Notes under the pieces: generated by a model
The model's input: only the letters and a program-made list of their open reading frames with translations
Told to the model about the DNA's origin: nothing
Databases searched by the model: none
Made by a program: the position numbers and the translations under genes
NCBI GenBank assembly: GCA_045643285.1
Contig: JAZUKN010000097.1
Location: 1 to 64,000, forward strand
DNA from: UMGS1696 sp045643285
Lineage (GTDB): Bacteria > Bacillota > Clostridia > Oscillospirales > CAG-272
Direction of reading: 5' to 3'
Length of the DNA: 64,000 bases
Shown: in pieces, positions 15,479 through 24,187 of the stretch
Position numbering within the stretch: the first letter of the stretch is position 1
How the letters are laid out: every line of letters begins with the position of its first letter

Positions 15479-15526
15479 CATCCCTCTTTGAGGGAGGTGA
15501 CTTACGAAGTAAGCCGGAGGGAGTGA
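15479..15526 (+). repeat. GGGAGG-type palindromic element, copy 2
   Basis: TCCCTC / GAGGGA (15481-15495), CTTAC / GTAAG (15501-15513), then CCGGAGGGAG. It is oriented opposite to copy 1. The rest of the gap to 15616 holds nothing I can identify. Confidence 0.75.
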
Positions 15527-15616
15527 AAAATCAGCTTTCAAGCACTTTCTCTCTGTCACGATATATAATGACAGCTTTCTTCCATATAAGGCGGATAGAC
15601 CGCGTGTTGTTTTGAT

Positions 15617-16960
15617 TTATAGTTTTTGTTTGTACCACACACCGCGACGGTAGAAGAGGTACGACATCACGGCGGCGACTATCCAGCCGAGCGGCCACGA
15701 CAGCCATATCCCGACTGAGCCGAGGACTGTTTTTGAAAGCAGTTCCGCGAGAAAAACGCGCAGAATGAGATCCGTGAATGTCCCTGCCATAAACTGCTTC
15801 ATCATTTTTGAACCGCGCAGGATTCCGTCAGAGACGAGCTTTGCCGAAATGATGAGATAGAACGGCGACAGAATACGCAGAAACATTATTCCGCTCTCAA
15901 GCGCGTCTGTCTGCGGATCCTTGAGGAAGAACATCACAAGATATTTTCCGAGGAAGAAATAAACGAGCGTGAACGGCACGCAGAGAAGCCAAACGAGCTT
16001 CAAGCCTGCCTTGTGACCGTCGGGAATACGACTGAGCTTGCCGGCACCGAGATTCTGCGCCGTGTAGTTCGAGATCCCGTTCGCAAGCGTGGTGAACGAC
16101 GTTATGACAAGGTTGTTCAGCTTCACCGCCGCCGCATAACCTGCGATAACGCCCGTGCCGAAGGTGTTTATGACGCTCTGTATTATGATGTTCCCGACGG
16201 AGATAAAGCTCTGCTGGATAGTGCTCGGTACTGCGACAGCGGCGATCTCACGAAGGATCGGGAACGAAAAAAGCGCGGATCTCTCCGACTTGATCCCCCT
16301 TAGCCGCAGGAATACGAAAAACAGCGCGAGGATACAGCTTATCCCCTGGCAGATGAACGTAGCCCACGCGACAGCCGCTACACCGCTCGGAAACCATGAA
16401 GACAGCACCGTTACGAACAGGATGTCAAGCCCGATGTTTGAAAGCGACGAGCAGGCAAGGAAGATAAACGGCGTTTTTGAGTCGCCGAGCGCGGAGAATA
16501 TGCCGTTTGAAACGTTGTAGAAGAGAACGAACGGCAAACCGAGTATGTATATCCGCAGGTATAGCGCGGAATCGTCGAAGATCTCTGTCGGCGTCTCGAT
16601 AAGCCGGAGCAGTCCGTCGCCGAAGACGAATCCGAGCGACATAAGAACGGCGCAAAGAGCGGCGGCAGTGATCAGCGAAGTCGTGACGGCGGTTTTGAGC
16701 TTGCCGTATTCCTTTGAGCCGAAATAGCGTGAGACAGTGACCGAACAGCCGATATTACAGCCGAAGGCGAATGCGATATAGATGAGTGTGATCTCGTAGC
16801 TGTTTCCGACAGCGGCAAGGGCATTTTCGCCGACGAATTTGCCTGCCACAAAGCTGTCTGCCAGATTGTATAATTGTTGAAAAATCACGCTCCCGAACAG
16901 CGGAAGACAGAACCTCCACAGTACAGAAGACGGATTTCCGACGGTCAGATCCTTGTTCAT
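15617..16960 (-). CDS. MATE family efflux transporter (second of a pair)
   Basis: This 447-residue protein has 12 hydrophobic segments and MATE features: FQQLYNLADSFVAGKFVG near residues 24-41, YFGSKEYGKLK in the second-helix loop region, and the repeated half starting near NIIIQSVINTFG. It should export cationic organic compounds using a Na+ or H+ gradient; the substrate is unknown. It follows another MATE gene by 26 bases, and the two share MTVGNP or LTVGNPSSVLWRF N-termini, so they are tandem paralogues and may form a heteromeric or specialised pair. AAAGGT precedes the ATG. Confidence 0.92.
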   Translation of the reverse strand: MNKDLTVGNPSSVLWRFCLPLFGSVIFQQLYNLADSFVAGKFVGENALAAVGNSYEITLIYIAFAFGCNIGCSVTVSRYFGSKEYGKLKTAVTTSLITAAALCAVLMSLGFVFGDGLLRLIETPTEIFDDSALYLRIYILGLPFVLFYNVSNGIFSALGDSKTPFIFLACSSLSNIGLDILFVTVLSSWFPSGVAAVAWATFICQGISCILALFFVFLRLRGIKSERSALFSFPILREIAAVAVPSTIQQSFISVGNIIIQSVINTFGTGVIAGYAAAVKLNNLVITSFTTLANGISNYTAQNLGAGKLSRIPDGHKAGLKLVWLLCVPFTLVYFFLGKYLVMFFLKDPQTDALESGIMFLRILSPFYLIISAKLVSDGILRGSKMMKQFMAGTFTDLILRVFLAELLSKTVLGSVGIWLSWPLGWIVAAVMSYLFYRRGVWYKQKL

Positions 16961-16986
16961 AATGATACCTTTAATTGTAGTTTTGA

Positions 16987-18402
16987 TCAGTGCTTGCGAA
17001 GCTTCGGCAGAGGCTTCAGGAGTCCGCCGTGGTTCTGCGCGCCTTCAAAGCCGTGGATCCAGTCGGATTTAAGGAAGTAAACGAGGAATATCACGGAGCT
17101 TATCGCCCATGTGATAGGGTACGCCATGTAAATAAAGCGAATGTCGCTCGTCAGATGTGTTACTACTTCTATATACAGGATACGGAACGCGCACCAGTCG
17201 CCGAGCATAACGAGCATCGGGATGAACGCTTTTCCGGCACCTCTGCATACTGCGGCTATTGCGTGGGAGAACGCGAGCAGGCAGTAGAACAGCGTGACGG
17301 TGCGGTCCTGCATCATTCCGTAGCGCACGATCTCCGGCGTGCTGTCAAAGAACGAAACGAAATTGCGCGAGAATATGAAGCAGACAACTCCGATCAACTC
17401 GGCGATAACGCTCGCTGAGGCAATACCGATAGCCGCCCCTTTTTTTGCTCTGTCGTACTTTTTCGCGCCGAGGTTCTGACTGATGAAGGTCGAAATCGCG
17501 GCGGCGAAGCTGTTTATCGGAATAAAGGCAAAGCCTTCGATTTTAGCGTGTATGCCGTTTCCGCCGGTCGCGTACTTGCCGAAAGCGTTGACCTTTGAGA
17601 GAATCATCACGTTTGCGACTGCGATGACGGAGTTCTGTATGCCGGACGGGATACCGTAGCGGATTATCTCCCACAGGAGCTTTTTGTCGATGCAGAGCTT
17701 TTTCACTTCAACAGTGTAGACGTGCCCTTTTTTCATCAGATGAATAAAGCACAGCACCACGCTTGCCGCCTGAGAAATGGCAGTTGCAAAAGCGGCAGAC
17801 CATACGCCAAAGCGGAATACACCGACGAACAAAAGGTCAAGTCCGATATTGAGCAGGGAAGAGAATATCAGATAAAAGAGCGGACGGCGGCTGTCACCGA
17901 CAGCATTCATAATGCCGCAGCAGATGTTGTACATTATGAGGAAAAGACCGCCGTAGAAGTAGTAGCGGAAGTATTCGACGGCTTCCGGCATGATCTCCGG
18001 GTCGACGTTTATCAGCTTCAGAAGAAGCGGAGTGAAGACTGCGCCGAGAACGGACATCACGATACCGCAGATCAGACCGAAAACCAAGTCCGTGTGAATG
18101 GAGCGCGAGACTCTTTTTTCGTCACCTGCGCCAAAATAACGCGATATGACAACGCCTGCACCTGTTGCAGTACCGTTGAAGAAGCCGATCATCAAAAAGA
18201 TCAAGGCACCTGACGAGCTGACGGCAGAGAGTGCGTTTGTGCCGAGAAACTGACCGACGATGTAAGTGTCAGCCGTGTTGTAAAGCTGCTGAAAGAGCTG
18301 GCTTATCATGATCGGCACAGCGAACGTCAGCATAGTTGTCGTTGGGTTGCCGACGGTCATGTCAGTTGTTTTTGATGAATTGAAGCGTGAAAGAAAACTC
18401 AT
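16987..18402 (-). CDS. MATE family efflux transporter (first of a pair)
   Basis: This 471-residue MATE transporter has 12 predicted spans, with SQLFQQLYNTADTYIVGQFLGT at the family position (residues about 39-60) and GAVISRYFGAGDE-type loop after helix 2. It ends in a basic tail GLLKPLPKLRKH. Export of drugs or metabolites is the family role; nothing nearby reveals the substrate. It is upstream of the second MATE gene and likely heads their operon. AGGGG seven bases before the ATG supports the start. Confidence 0.92.
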   Translation of the reverse strand: MSFLSRFNSSKTTDMTVGNPTTTMLTFAVPIMISQLFQQLYNTADTYIVGQFLGTNALSAVSSSGALIFLMIGFFNGTATGAGVVISRYFGAGDEKRVSRSIHTDLVFGLICGIVMSVLGAVFTPLLLKLINVDPEIMPEAVEYFRYYFYGGLFLIMYNICCGIMNAVGDSRRPLFYLIFSSLLNIGLDLLFVGVFRFGVWSAAFATAISQAASVVLCFIHLMKKGHVYTVEVKKLCIDKKLLWEIIRYGIPSGIQNSVIAVANVMILSKVNAFGKYATGGNGIHAKIEGFAFIPINSFAAAISTFISQNLGAKKYDRAKKGAAIGIASASVIAELIGVVCFIFSRNFVSFFDSTPEIVRYGMMQDRTVTLFYCLLAFSHAIAAVCRGAGKAFIPMLVMLGDWCAFRILYIEVVTHLTSDIRFIYMAYPITWAISSVIFLVYFLKSDWIHGFEGAQNHGGLLKPLPKLRKH

Positions 18403-18565
18403 TATTCCCCTACCGGATAATCGTAGCCTTTTTATAATAGAATCTTACTGTTTGAAAATACAAAACAGTGCATTTTTACGCATAGAACAATCATACAACT
18501 TTGCCGCGCCGATGTCAATACATTCGGGAGTTTATTCGGGCGGTTTTCGACATTATTTTTCGTAG

Positions 18566-18600
18566 AAAAAGACCTACGGTACTGACCGCAGGTCTTTTTC
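18566..18600. terminator. Terminator after the 5'-nucleotidase gene
   Basis: AAAAAGACCT (18566-18575) pairs with AGGTCTTTTT (18590-18599), with an inner GGT / ACC pair. Read leftward it ends the gene at 18620. Confidence 0.88.
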
Positions 18601-18619
18601 TTATCGGGTTGTTTTCAAA

Positions 18620-20476
18620 TTATTTCTTGATCTGCTTTGCAATGTGCGGATAGCCGATCTTTCTTACGTTTCCGAGAATGAACCAGTAAGGAACAGAAGT
18701 TGTCTTTACTTCTTCAACGGGTTCTTCAACGGGAGTTTCTTCAGCAGCGCCTTCTGTAAGAACGATTCTGCCGGCGCCGTCGCGGTTTTCGTAGTTGAGG
18801 AGGTATCCTTCGTATGCTGCGAGCGGGCTGTTAGCTGTAGCGATGTCAGCAAGACCGTCTTCGTCAACATCCTTGAAGGAAGCGCAGTAAGCGGAGAGTG
18901 CGAGGTAGTCAACTGCTACATAGTCCTTGATAACAACAGTGTTGCCGAGCATATTGAAGCCGTCACCCATGTTGCGGAGCGTGTAGTTTGTGCCTGCCAT
19001 GTTGTATGTCTTTTCGAGATCGAGAGCTTCGTATTCGCCTGTTGTCTTGTTGTAGATCTTGACGTTCTTTACTCTGTATGCTTCGGGACCTTCGAGCCAG
19101 ATGTTCTTGTCATCTGTCTTTACAGTGTTTTCAACTGTTGTGTCTACTTCGTAGGTCATACCTGCAACGTGGAGGAAGCCGCCGTTTTCAGCGCCGTTTG
19201 TGAAACGAGCTGCAAATTCGAGCATATCGAGAACGTCCTGACCCTTAACTTCTACGAGGCAGATAACGTTGCCGAATGTGTTGACTGTCTTTGCTGTCTT
19301 GTAGGACCATACGCCAGCGTCAACGTTTGCGCGGATACCGCCGCCGTTCATAACAGCGAAGTCACAGTCGAGGTTTTCGATTTCGTTGAAGTAGTAGTAG
19401 TAAGCGTCTGCGTTGAGGTCGCCGAGGTTTGTTTCGTATGTACGGATAAGACGGTTGCCTTCTTCGTCAGCGATACGGAAGTTGATCTCGGATTCAGCGA
19501 TCTCTGTGCCGAGTTCTTCTTCGACCTTTGCGATCCAAGCGTCTGCGATAGCCTTAACAGCTTCGTCGCAGCTTTCGTATTCTGTTACGAGTTCTGTTGC
19601 GATCTTTCCGTCAGCGGCGATCGTCATCTTACCGATAGAACCGAAGTATTCGCCTGTCTGAGTGAGAACAACAGTGTTGCCGTCCTTGTCGGCTACTTCT
19701 TTGTAAGCGTTTGTGGAGTGAGAGTGACCGTCGATGAATGCGTTGAGACCTGTGGTGTTTGCGATAACTTCTTCGGAAGTCCAGGGCTTGGATGCGGGAT
19801 CGTCGCCGAGGTGACCGAGACCGATAACGATGTCGGCTTCAGCCTTAGCTGCGTCGATTGCAGCCTGAACGTCAGCATAGAGAGCAGCACCGTCTTCGCC
19901 GCCGGCAATACCGTAAATGTAGTTGCCGTTTTCATCCATGAAGTATGCGGGTGTGGACTTTGTGAAGGATTCGGGAGTCGTTACACCGATGATGGCTACT
20001 TTCTTACCGTCAAACTCGAATACCTTGTAGCTGTCGAGAACGTTTTCACCGCGAACGCCGTCAGCTTCGTGATAGAAGTTGCAGGAGAGGTACGGGAATT
20101 CAGCTCTTTCGATCGTAGCAAGAGTGCCGGCCATTTCGTAGTCGAATTCGTGGTTGCCGAGAGTAGCGGCGTCGTACTTAGCGGCGTTCATGAGCTTGGT
20201 GATCGTTTCGCCCTTGTCCATGGAGCCGTATGCAGTGCCCTGGATGTGGTCGCCTGCGTCAACGAGGAGAACCTGTTCGCCTGCGTCAACAAAGGACTGC
20301 TTCAGAGCTGCGATGCTTGCGTAGCCGAGATCCTTGTCGATGTATGTATGTACATCGTTCGTGTAGAGGATTGTAATTGTTTTGCCTTCGGACTCTTCGG
20401 CACTGATGAATGTGCAGAGAGAGAAGATCATAACAACTGCGAGGATGAGAGAAAGAAGTTTTGCGGAAAATTTCAT
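18620..20476 (-). CDS. Secreted 5'-nucleotidase / 2',3'-cyclic phosphodiesterase family
   Basis: This 618-residue protein has a signal peptide (1-26, cut after ISA). The metallophosphoesterase domain shows D41 and H43 (NDVHTYI), DAGD (73-76), GNHEFD (107-112) and GHSHS, which bind two metals. The C-terminal 5'-nucleotidase domain has NGGGIRANVDAG. The enzyme would hydrolyse extracellular nucleotides to nucleosides and phosphate. The end is a Glu/Pro-rich linker then PYWFILGNVRKIGYPHIAKQIKK, with no LPXTG or SLH anchor. GGAGG precedes the ATG. It is monocistronic, with promoter and terminator both visible. Confidence 0.93.
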   Translation of the reverse strand: MKFSAKLLSLILAVVMIFSLCTFISAEESEGKTITILYTNDVHTYIDKDLGYASIAALKQSFVDAGEQVLLVDAGDHIQGTAYGSMDKGETITKLMNAAKYDAATLGNHEFDYEMAGTLATIERAEFPYLSCNFYHEADGVRGENVLDSYKVFEFDGKKVAIIGVTTPESFTKSTPAYFMDENGNYIYGIAGGEDGAALYADVQAAIDAAKAEADIVIGLGHLGDDPASKPWTSEEVIANTTGLNAFIDGHSHSTNAYKEVADKDGNTVVLTQTGEYFGSIGKMTIAADGKIATELVTEYESCDEAVKAIADAWIAKVEEELGTEIAESEINFRIADEEGNRLIRTYETNLGDLNADAYYYYFNEIENLDCDFAVMNGGGIRANVDAGVWSYKTAKTVNTFGNVICLVEVKGQDVLDMLEFAARFTNGAENGGFLHVAGMTYEVDTTVENTVKTDDKNIWLEGPEAYRVKNVKIYNKTTGEYEALDLEKTYNMAGTNYTLRNMGDGFNMLGNTVVIKDYVAVDYLALSAYCASFKDVDEDGLADIATANSPLAAYEGYLLNYENRDGAGRIVLTEGAAEETPVEEPVEEVKTTSVPYWFILGNVRKIGYPHIAKQIKK

Positions 20477-20529
20477 GATGTTCCTCCGATTAATATTTTA
20501 AGTCATGCGATAACACAACTTTCGGGGAT

Positions 20530-20558
20530 ATTATATATTATTTATGGAAAAAAGTCAA
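20530..20558 (-). promoter_or_regulatory. Promoter of the 5'-nucleotidase gene
   Basis: On the minus strand: TTGACT (20558-20553), 17 bp, TATAAT (20535-20530). Confidence 0.85.
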
Positions 20559-20600
20559 GAAATTTCTTTCAAATTGTTCATATTATTTTCAAAAAAAGAC

Positions 20601-20640
20601 AAAAATCCCCGCATCTTTTTTACGGAAAGATACGGGGAAG
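20601..20640 (-). terminator. Terminator of the AI-2E-type permease gene
   Basis: On the minus strand CCCCGTATCTTT pairs with AAAGATGCGGGG and is followed by ATTTTTG. Confidence 0.88.
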
Positions 20641-20663
20641 AATACTATTCTTTATGAACGGGA

Positions 20664-22034
20664 TCAGTGCTTTTTACTGTTCCTTTTCTCTTTGGACCGG
20701 AACGTTTTTTTGAAGAGATCGCTTTCTTTGATTTTTTCGCCGAGTGCGGAAATTTTTTCTGAAATCAAAGTTTTTCTTTTCGGTGATCCGTCGCTGTCGT
20801 AGTCGGGTTCTTCGACTGTGATGCCGCGTTCGGCGAGCCGTTTTGCGACATTTTCGTCAATTATCGTGTATACGACGGAGAAGAACGGGATGAACAGCAC
20901 CATGCCGATGATACCGAACAGCGCGCCGCCGATTATGACAGCCGCAAACGTCCATATCGGAGGAAGACCGACCGAGCCGCCGACTACACGGGGATAAACG
21001 AGGTGGTTGTCGATCTGCTGGATGATGATGAACAGAATGATGAACAGCAGTGCTTTCATCGGAGAATCCATGACGATCAGGACCGCGCCGAACGCACCGC
21101 CGAGGAATGCGCCGATGTACGGGATGATCGCGGTGACAGTTATCATTGCGGAGATCGGCAGGGCATATCTGAAGCCGAAGACAGACATCGAGACGAACAT
21201 CATAAGACCGAGGAGTACCGCGTCAAGACACTGACCGGAGATGAAATTCGAGAACGTGTCTCCGACGGTCGAGAACAGCGAGAGAGTTCTTTCGACGGTT
21301 TTCTTCTTCATTGTCGCGTAGAACAGCTTTTTCGCCTGTACGCTGAGCCAGAGCTTGTTTGCGAGCAGATAGACGGCGAATACAACCGATGTGAAGGCAG
21401 TGAACGCACCGGAAATGATCGACGACGCGCCAGAAATGACGGTGTCGATGATGCCGCCTGCGTTGTCGGTGAGCTTAGAGAATACCGTATTGAAATCGAT
21501 ACCGGCAATCATATTTCGGAGAGTGTCGGTGTTGATTCCGAATTCGCTGTATTCGTCGAGCTTTGAGATGTATTCGGGGAGCTTGACCTGCGCCTGCACG
21601 AGCAGAGTTTTAACAGCGCCTATGACCTGCGGAACGACTGAGTAAACAACAATGTAGATTATAAACAGCGCGATAAGGATAGTCAGACAAAGCGACGCTA
21701 TTTCAATGCCGCGCTTGTTCGGCTTGTACTCCTTGTCCTTTTTCGAAAAGATCTTCTTAAAAAGCCACGTCAGAAACTGCCCGATAGCGCACATCGGAGT
21801 GTTGAGGATAAGAGCGATGAGCGCACCGATGAACAGCGGGCTGAGTACGGAAACGAGATTTAACAGAAAAGTTCCGATCGAATCGAGATTGTTCAGCGCA
21901 AGATAGAACACCACGCCGAACGCAACGAGCAAAAACGCCCACAGGTGACTGCGGATCGCCTTGCCGGAGGATTTTGTTATGTTTTCTTCTTTTTTGGTGG
22001 AAGAGTCGGTAATTTTGTCTTTTTCGCCGTCCAT
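20664..22034 (-). CDS. AI-2E family transporter (PF01594-type permease)
   Basis: This 456-residue protein has about eight membrane segments and the family pattern: an early pair of helices (FLLVAFGVVFYLAL, LFIGALIALILNTPM), an amphipathic central region, then GLLMFVSMSVFGFRYALPISAMI and the AFLGGAFGAVLIV and VYPRVVGGSVGLPP motifs. The first and last 40 residues are charged and cytoplasmic. The family includes the AI-2 exporter TqsA and Na+/H+ antiporters, so the substrate is uncertain. GGAGG precedes the ATG and the gene has its own promoter and terminator. Confidence 0.9.
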   Translation of the reverse strand: MDGEKDKITDSSTKKEENITKSSGKAIRSHLWAFLLVAFGVVFYLALNNLDSIGTFLLNLVSVLSPLFIGALIALILNTPMCAIGQFLTWLFKKIFSKKDKEYKPNKRGIEIASLCLTILIALFIIYIVVYSVVPQVIGAVKTLLVQAQVKLPEYISKLDEYSEFGINTDTLRNMIAGIDFNTVFSKLTDNAGGIIDTVISGASSIISGAFTAFTSVVFAVYLLANKLWLSVQAKKLFYATMKKKTVERTLSLFSTVGDTFSNFISGQCLDAVLLGLMMFVSMSVFGFRYALPISAMITVTAIIPYIGAFLGGAFGAVLIVMDSPMKALLFIILFIIIQQIDNHLVYPRVVGGSVGLPPIWTFAAVIIGGALFGIIGMVLFIPFFSVVYTIIDENVAKRLAERGITVEEPDYDSDGSPKRKTLISEKISALGEKIKESDLFKKTFRSKEKRNSKKH

Positions 22035-22062
22035 ATGTGCCTCCGTCAGATTATTTCAATAT

Positions 22063-22091
22063 ATTATATCATAACGAAAACCGATAGTAAA
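22063..22091 (-). promoter_or_regulatory. Promoter of the AI-2E-type permease gene
   Basis: On the minus strand: TTTACT (22091-22086), 17 bp, TATAAT (22068-22063). Confidence 0.78.
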
Positions 22092-22167
22092 CAGAAAAAC
22101 AAGATTTTTACGGTATGTTTACGGTTTTTTTGCATTTATAAATGAAAAATAGCATTATAGAAATGAT

Positions 22168-22254
22168 ATATCGCTTACGCGATATGATATACGGCAGATG
22201 CCGTATGATATACTTGCTTTGCAAGTATGATATATTTTCGCTTCGCTCAAATAT
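22168..22254. repeat. Array of four hairpins with 21-22 bp period
   Basis: Successive palindromes ATATCGC / GCGATAT (22168-22185), ATACGGCA / TGCCGTAT (22189-22206), ATACTTGC / GCAAGTAT (22210-22228) and ATATTT / AAATAT with inner pairing (22232-22254) are separated by three-base linkers (GAT or equivalent). The outer ATA ends are constant while the inner stems differ and are each fully paired. The array lies just downstream of tRNA-Thr and its terminator. Confidence 0.85.
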
Positions 22255-22273
22255 GAAAAAACGGATATCATTA

Positions 22274-22302
22274 CAAAAAGCACGCCGAAGCGTGCTCTTT
22301 TG
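22274..22302 (-). terminator. Terminator of tRNA-Thr
   Basis: On the minus strand AGCACGC / GCGTGCT with loop TTCG is followed by a T-run. Confidence 0.9.
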
Positions 22303-22307
22303 TATAT

Positions 22308-22380
22308 AGCTAATACCCGGATTTGAACCGGGGACCCCGTCCTTACCAAGGACGTGCTCTACCAACTGAGCCATATTAGC
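22308..22380 (-). tRNA. tRNA-Thr (anticodon GGT)
   Basis: All arms fold on the minus strand. The acceptor GCTAATA pairs with TATTAGC, the D stem is GCTC / GAGC, the anticodon stem is CGTCC / GGACG around loop TTGGTAA (anticodon GGT, reading ACC/ACT), the variable loop is GGGTC and the T stem is CCCGG / CCGGG around TTCAAAT. The discriminator is T. CCA is not encoded. Confidence 0.96.
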
Positions 22381-22465
22381 ATTCCGCCGATGGATCCCAC
22401 CGACGGATAGTATTATAGCAGAATAATCATGCTTTGTCAATAGAGAATTGCGAAATTGTGCCGTT

Positions 22466-22651
22466 TTATTTACTCAGCGCGTACGCGAGCAAAATGCTTC
22501 CGACAATAATGAAAACGTCGACGGAGCAGAGAACTGCCGCGAGCATGAGCGATTTTCTGTTTTTGTTCTGTACGGAGTTTTTCATCGCTCCGATGAGCCA
22601 CGGCAGAAAGAACGCCGCAACTATCGGGATATATTGCAGTAGTGTACCCAT
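22466..22651 (-). CDS. Small membrane protein downstream of asnS
   Basis: This 61-residue protein starts MGTLLQYIPIVAAFFLPWLIGAMK and has two hydrophobic segments (about 6-22 and 36-57) joined by a basic, polar loop NSVQNKNRKS. The ATG lies one base after the asnS stop codon, so it is probably made by translational coupling; no separate strong ribosome site is visible. A longer reading of the same frame would start inside asnS and looks artificial. I do not recognise a family. Confidence 0.65.
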   Translation of the reverse strand: MGTLLQYIPIVAAFFLPWLIGAMKNSVQNKNRKSLMLAAVLCSVDVFIIVGSILLAYALSK

Positions 22652-22652
22652 A

Positions 22653-24044
22653 TTACAGCTCGCAGTTGCCGACTGTTCTCGGGAACGGGATGACGTCGCG
22701 GATGTTCGATACACCGGTGAGGTACATCACGCATCTCTCGAATCCGAGACCGAAGCCGGAGTGACGAACGGAGCCGTACTTGCGGAGATCGAGATAGAAG
22801 CCGTAGTCTTCTTTTCCGAGTCCCAGCTCGTCCATGCGCTTTTCGAGCTTTTCGAGATCGTCTTCACGCTGAGAACCGCCAATGATCTCGCCGATACCGG
22901 GAACGAGGCAGTCGGCTGCGGCAACGGTCTTTCCGTCCGGGTTCAGCTTCATATAGAATGATTTGATTTCTTTCGGATAATCCGTAACGAAAACGGGACG
23001 CTTGAATATTTCTTCGGTGAGGAATCTTTCGTGCTCTGTCTGAAGGTCACAGCCCCACGAAACCTTGAAATCGAACTTGTCGTTGTGTTCTTCGAGCAGC
23101 TTTACTGCGTCTGTGTATGTTACTCTGCCGAAATCGCTGTTTACGACGTGATTCAGTCTTTCGATAAGTCCGGTGTCGACGAACTGATTGAAGAACGCCA
23201 TTTCTTCGGGCGCGTTTTCCATAACATATCTGATGACGAACTTGAGCATCGCTTCCGCTACTTCCATATCGTCGTTCAGATCGGCGAACGCGATCTCCGG
23301 CTCGATCATCCAGAACTCTGCGGCGTGGCGCGTCGTGTTGGATTTTTCCGCACGGAACGTCGGACCGAACGTGTAAACGTTGCGGAACGCCATTGCATAA
23401 GTTTCAACGTTGAGCTGACCGGATACGGTGAGGTTCGTGCTCTTGCCGAAGAAGTCCTCGGAGAAGTCAACCTTGCCGTCTTCCGTGCGCGGGATGTTGT
23501 CGGGATCAAGGGTAGTTACGCGGAACATCTCACCTGCTCCCTCACAGTCGGACGACGTGATGAGCGGTGTGTGAACGTATACGAAGTTTCTTTCCTGGAA
23601 GAATTTGTGGATCGCATAGGCCGCAAGAGAACGGACGCGGAACACTGCCTGGAACAGGTTCGTGCGCGGTCTCAGATGAGAGATCGTGCGGAGGTATTCG
23701 ATAGAGTGACGCTTTTTCTGAAGAGGATAGTCGGGAGTCGACGCGCCCTCGACCTCAACGCTTGTCGCGTGGATCTCAAACGGCTGTTTTGCGTCGGGAG
23801 TTTCGATTATTTCGCCCTCGACGATGAGTGCGGAGCTTACGTTGAGCTTGGAGATAGCCTCAAAGTTGTCGAGCTTGTCGTCATAGACGATCTGCACGGG
23901 CTCGAAAAACGTGCCGTCGGAGAGCATGATGAAACCGAAGGTCTTCGATGCGCGGATGCTCTTTACCCAGCCGCCGAGAGTGACGTGAGAGTGGTCGATC
24001 TTGTCGCGTTCGCGGTAAAGGGAACGGATAGTTGTGAATTCCAT
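22653..24044 (-). CDS. asnS: Asparagine--tRNA ligase
   Basis: This 463-residue class IIb aminoacyl-tRNA synthetase has an N-terminal OB-fold anticodon domain (VTLGGWVKSIRASKTFGFIMLSDG, about 20-43) and a catalytic domain with motif 2 FRAEKSNTTRHAAEFWMIEPE and motif 3 GFGLGFERCVMYLTG near the C-terminus. It charges tRNA-Asn with asparagine in the cytosol. The length is normal for the family. AAGGA lies eight bases before the ATG. The leader is only about 50 bases, too short for a T-box. A small membrane protein gene follows by one base. Confidence 0.97.
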   Translation of the reverse strand: MEFTTIRSLYRERDKIDHSHVTLGGWVKSIRASKTFGFIMLSDGTFFEPVQIVYDDKLDNFEAISKLNVSSALIVEGEIIETPDAKQPFEIHATSVEVEGASTPDYPLQKKRHSIEYLRTISHLRPRTNLFQAVFRVRSLAAYAIHKFFQERNFVYVHTPLITSSDCEGAGEMFRVTTLDPDNIPRTEDGKVDFSEDFFGKSTNLTVSGQLNVETYAMAFRNVYTFGPTFRAEKSNTTRHAAEFWMIEPEIAFADLNDDMEVAEAMLKFVIRYVMENAPEEMAFFNQFVDTGLIERLNHVVNSDFGRVTYTDAVKLLEEHNDKFDFKVSWGCDLQTEHERFLTEEIFKRPVFVTDYPKEIKSFYMKLNPDGKTVAAADCLVPGIGEIIGGSQREDDLEKLEKRMDELGLGKEDYGFYLDLRKYGSVRHSGFGLGFERCVMYLTGVSNIRDVIPFPRTVGNCEL

Positions 24045-24097
24045 TGTTGTGTCCTTCTTTATGATTTGAGATAATATTTCGTTTATTATAATACATT

Positions 24098-24126
24098 ATT
24101 TTACCATAACGATACGAAAAATGCAA
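24098..24126 (-). promoter_or_regulatory. Promoter of asnS
   Basis: On the minus strand: TTGCAT (24126-24121), 17 bp, TAAAAT (24103-24098), about 50 bases before the asnS start. Confidence 0.78.
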
Positions 24127-24187
24127 CAGTTTTTTGCGCGAAAAAGCCGTATCCCGTGAAAAAGACGGAATACGGCTTATCTTTTTA

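Noticed and set aside
18644..20713. A 689-codon plus-strand frame opposite the 5'-nucleotidase
   Set aside because: It is a shadow of a well-supported secreted enzyme; its translation is rich in Cys and Val with no domain.
22168..22254. CRISPR-like array
   Set aside because: Units are palindromes with three-base linkers and no 30-40 bp spacers; no cas genes are near.
24045..24130. T-box leader before asnS
   Set aside because: The promoter leaves a leader of about 50 bases, with no T-box sequence or specifier hairpin.
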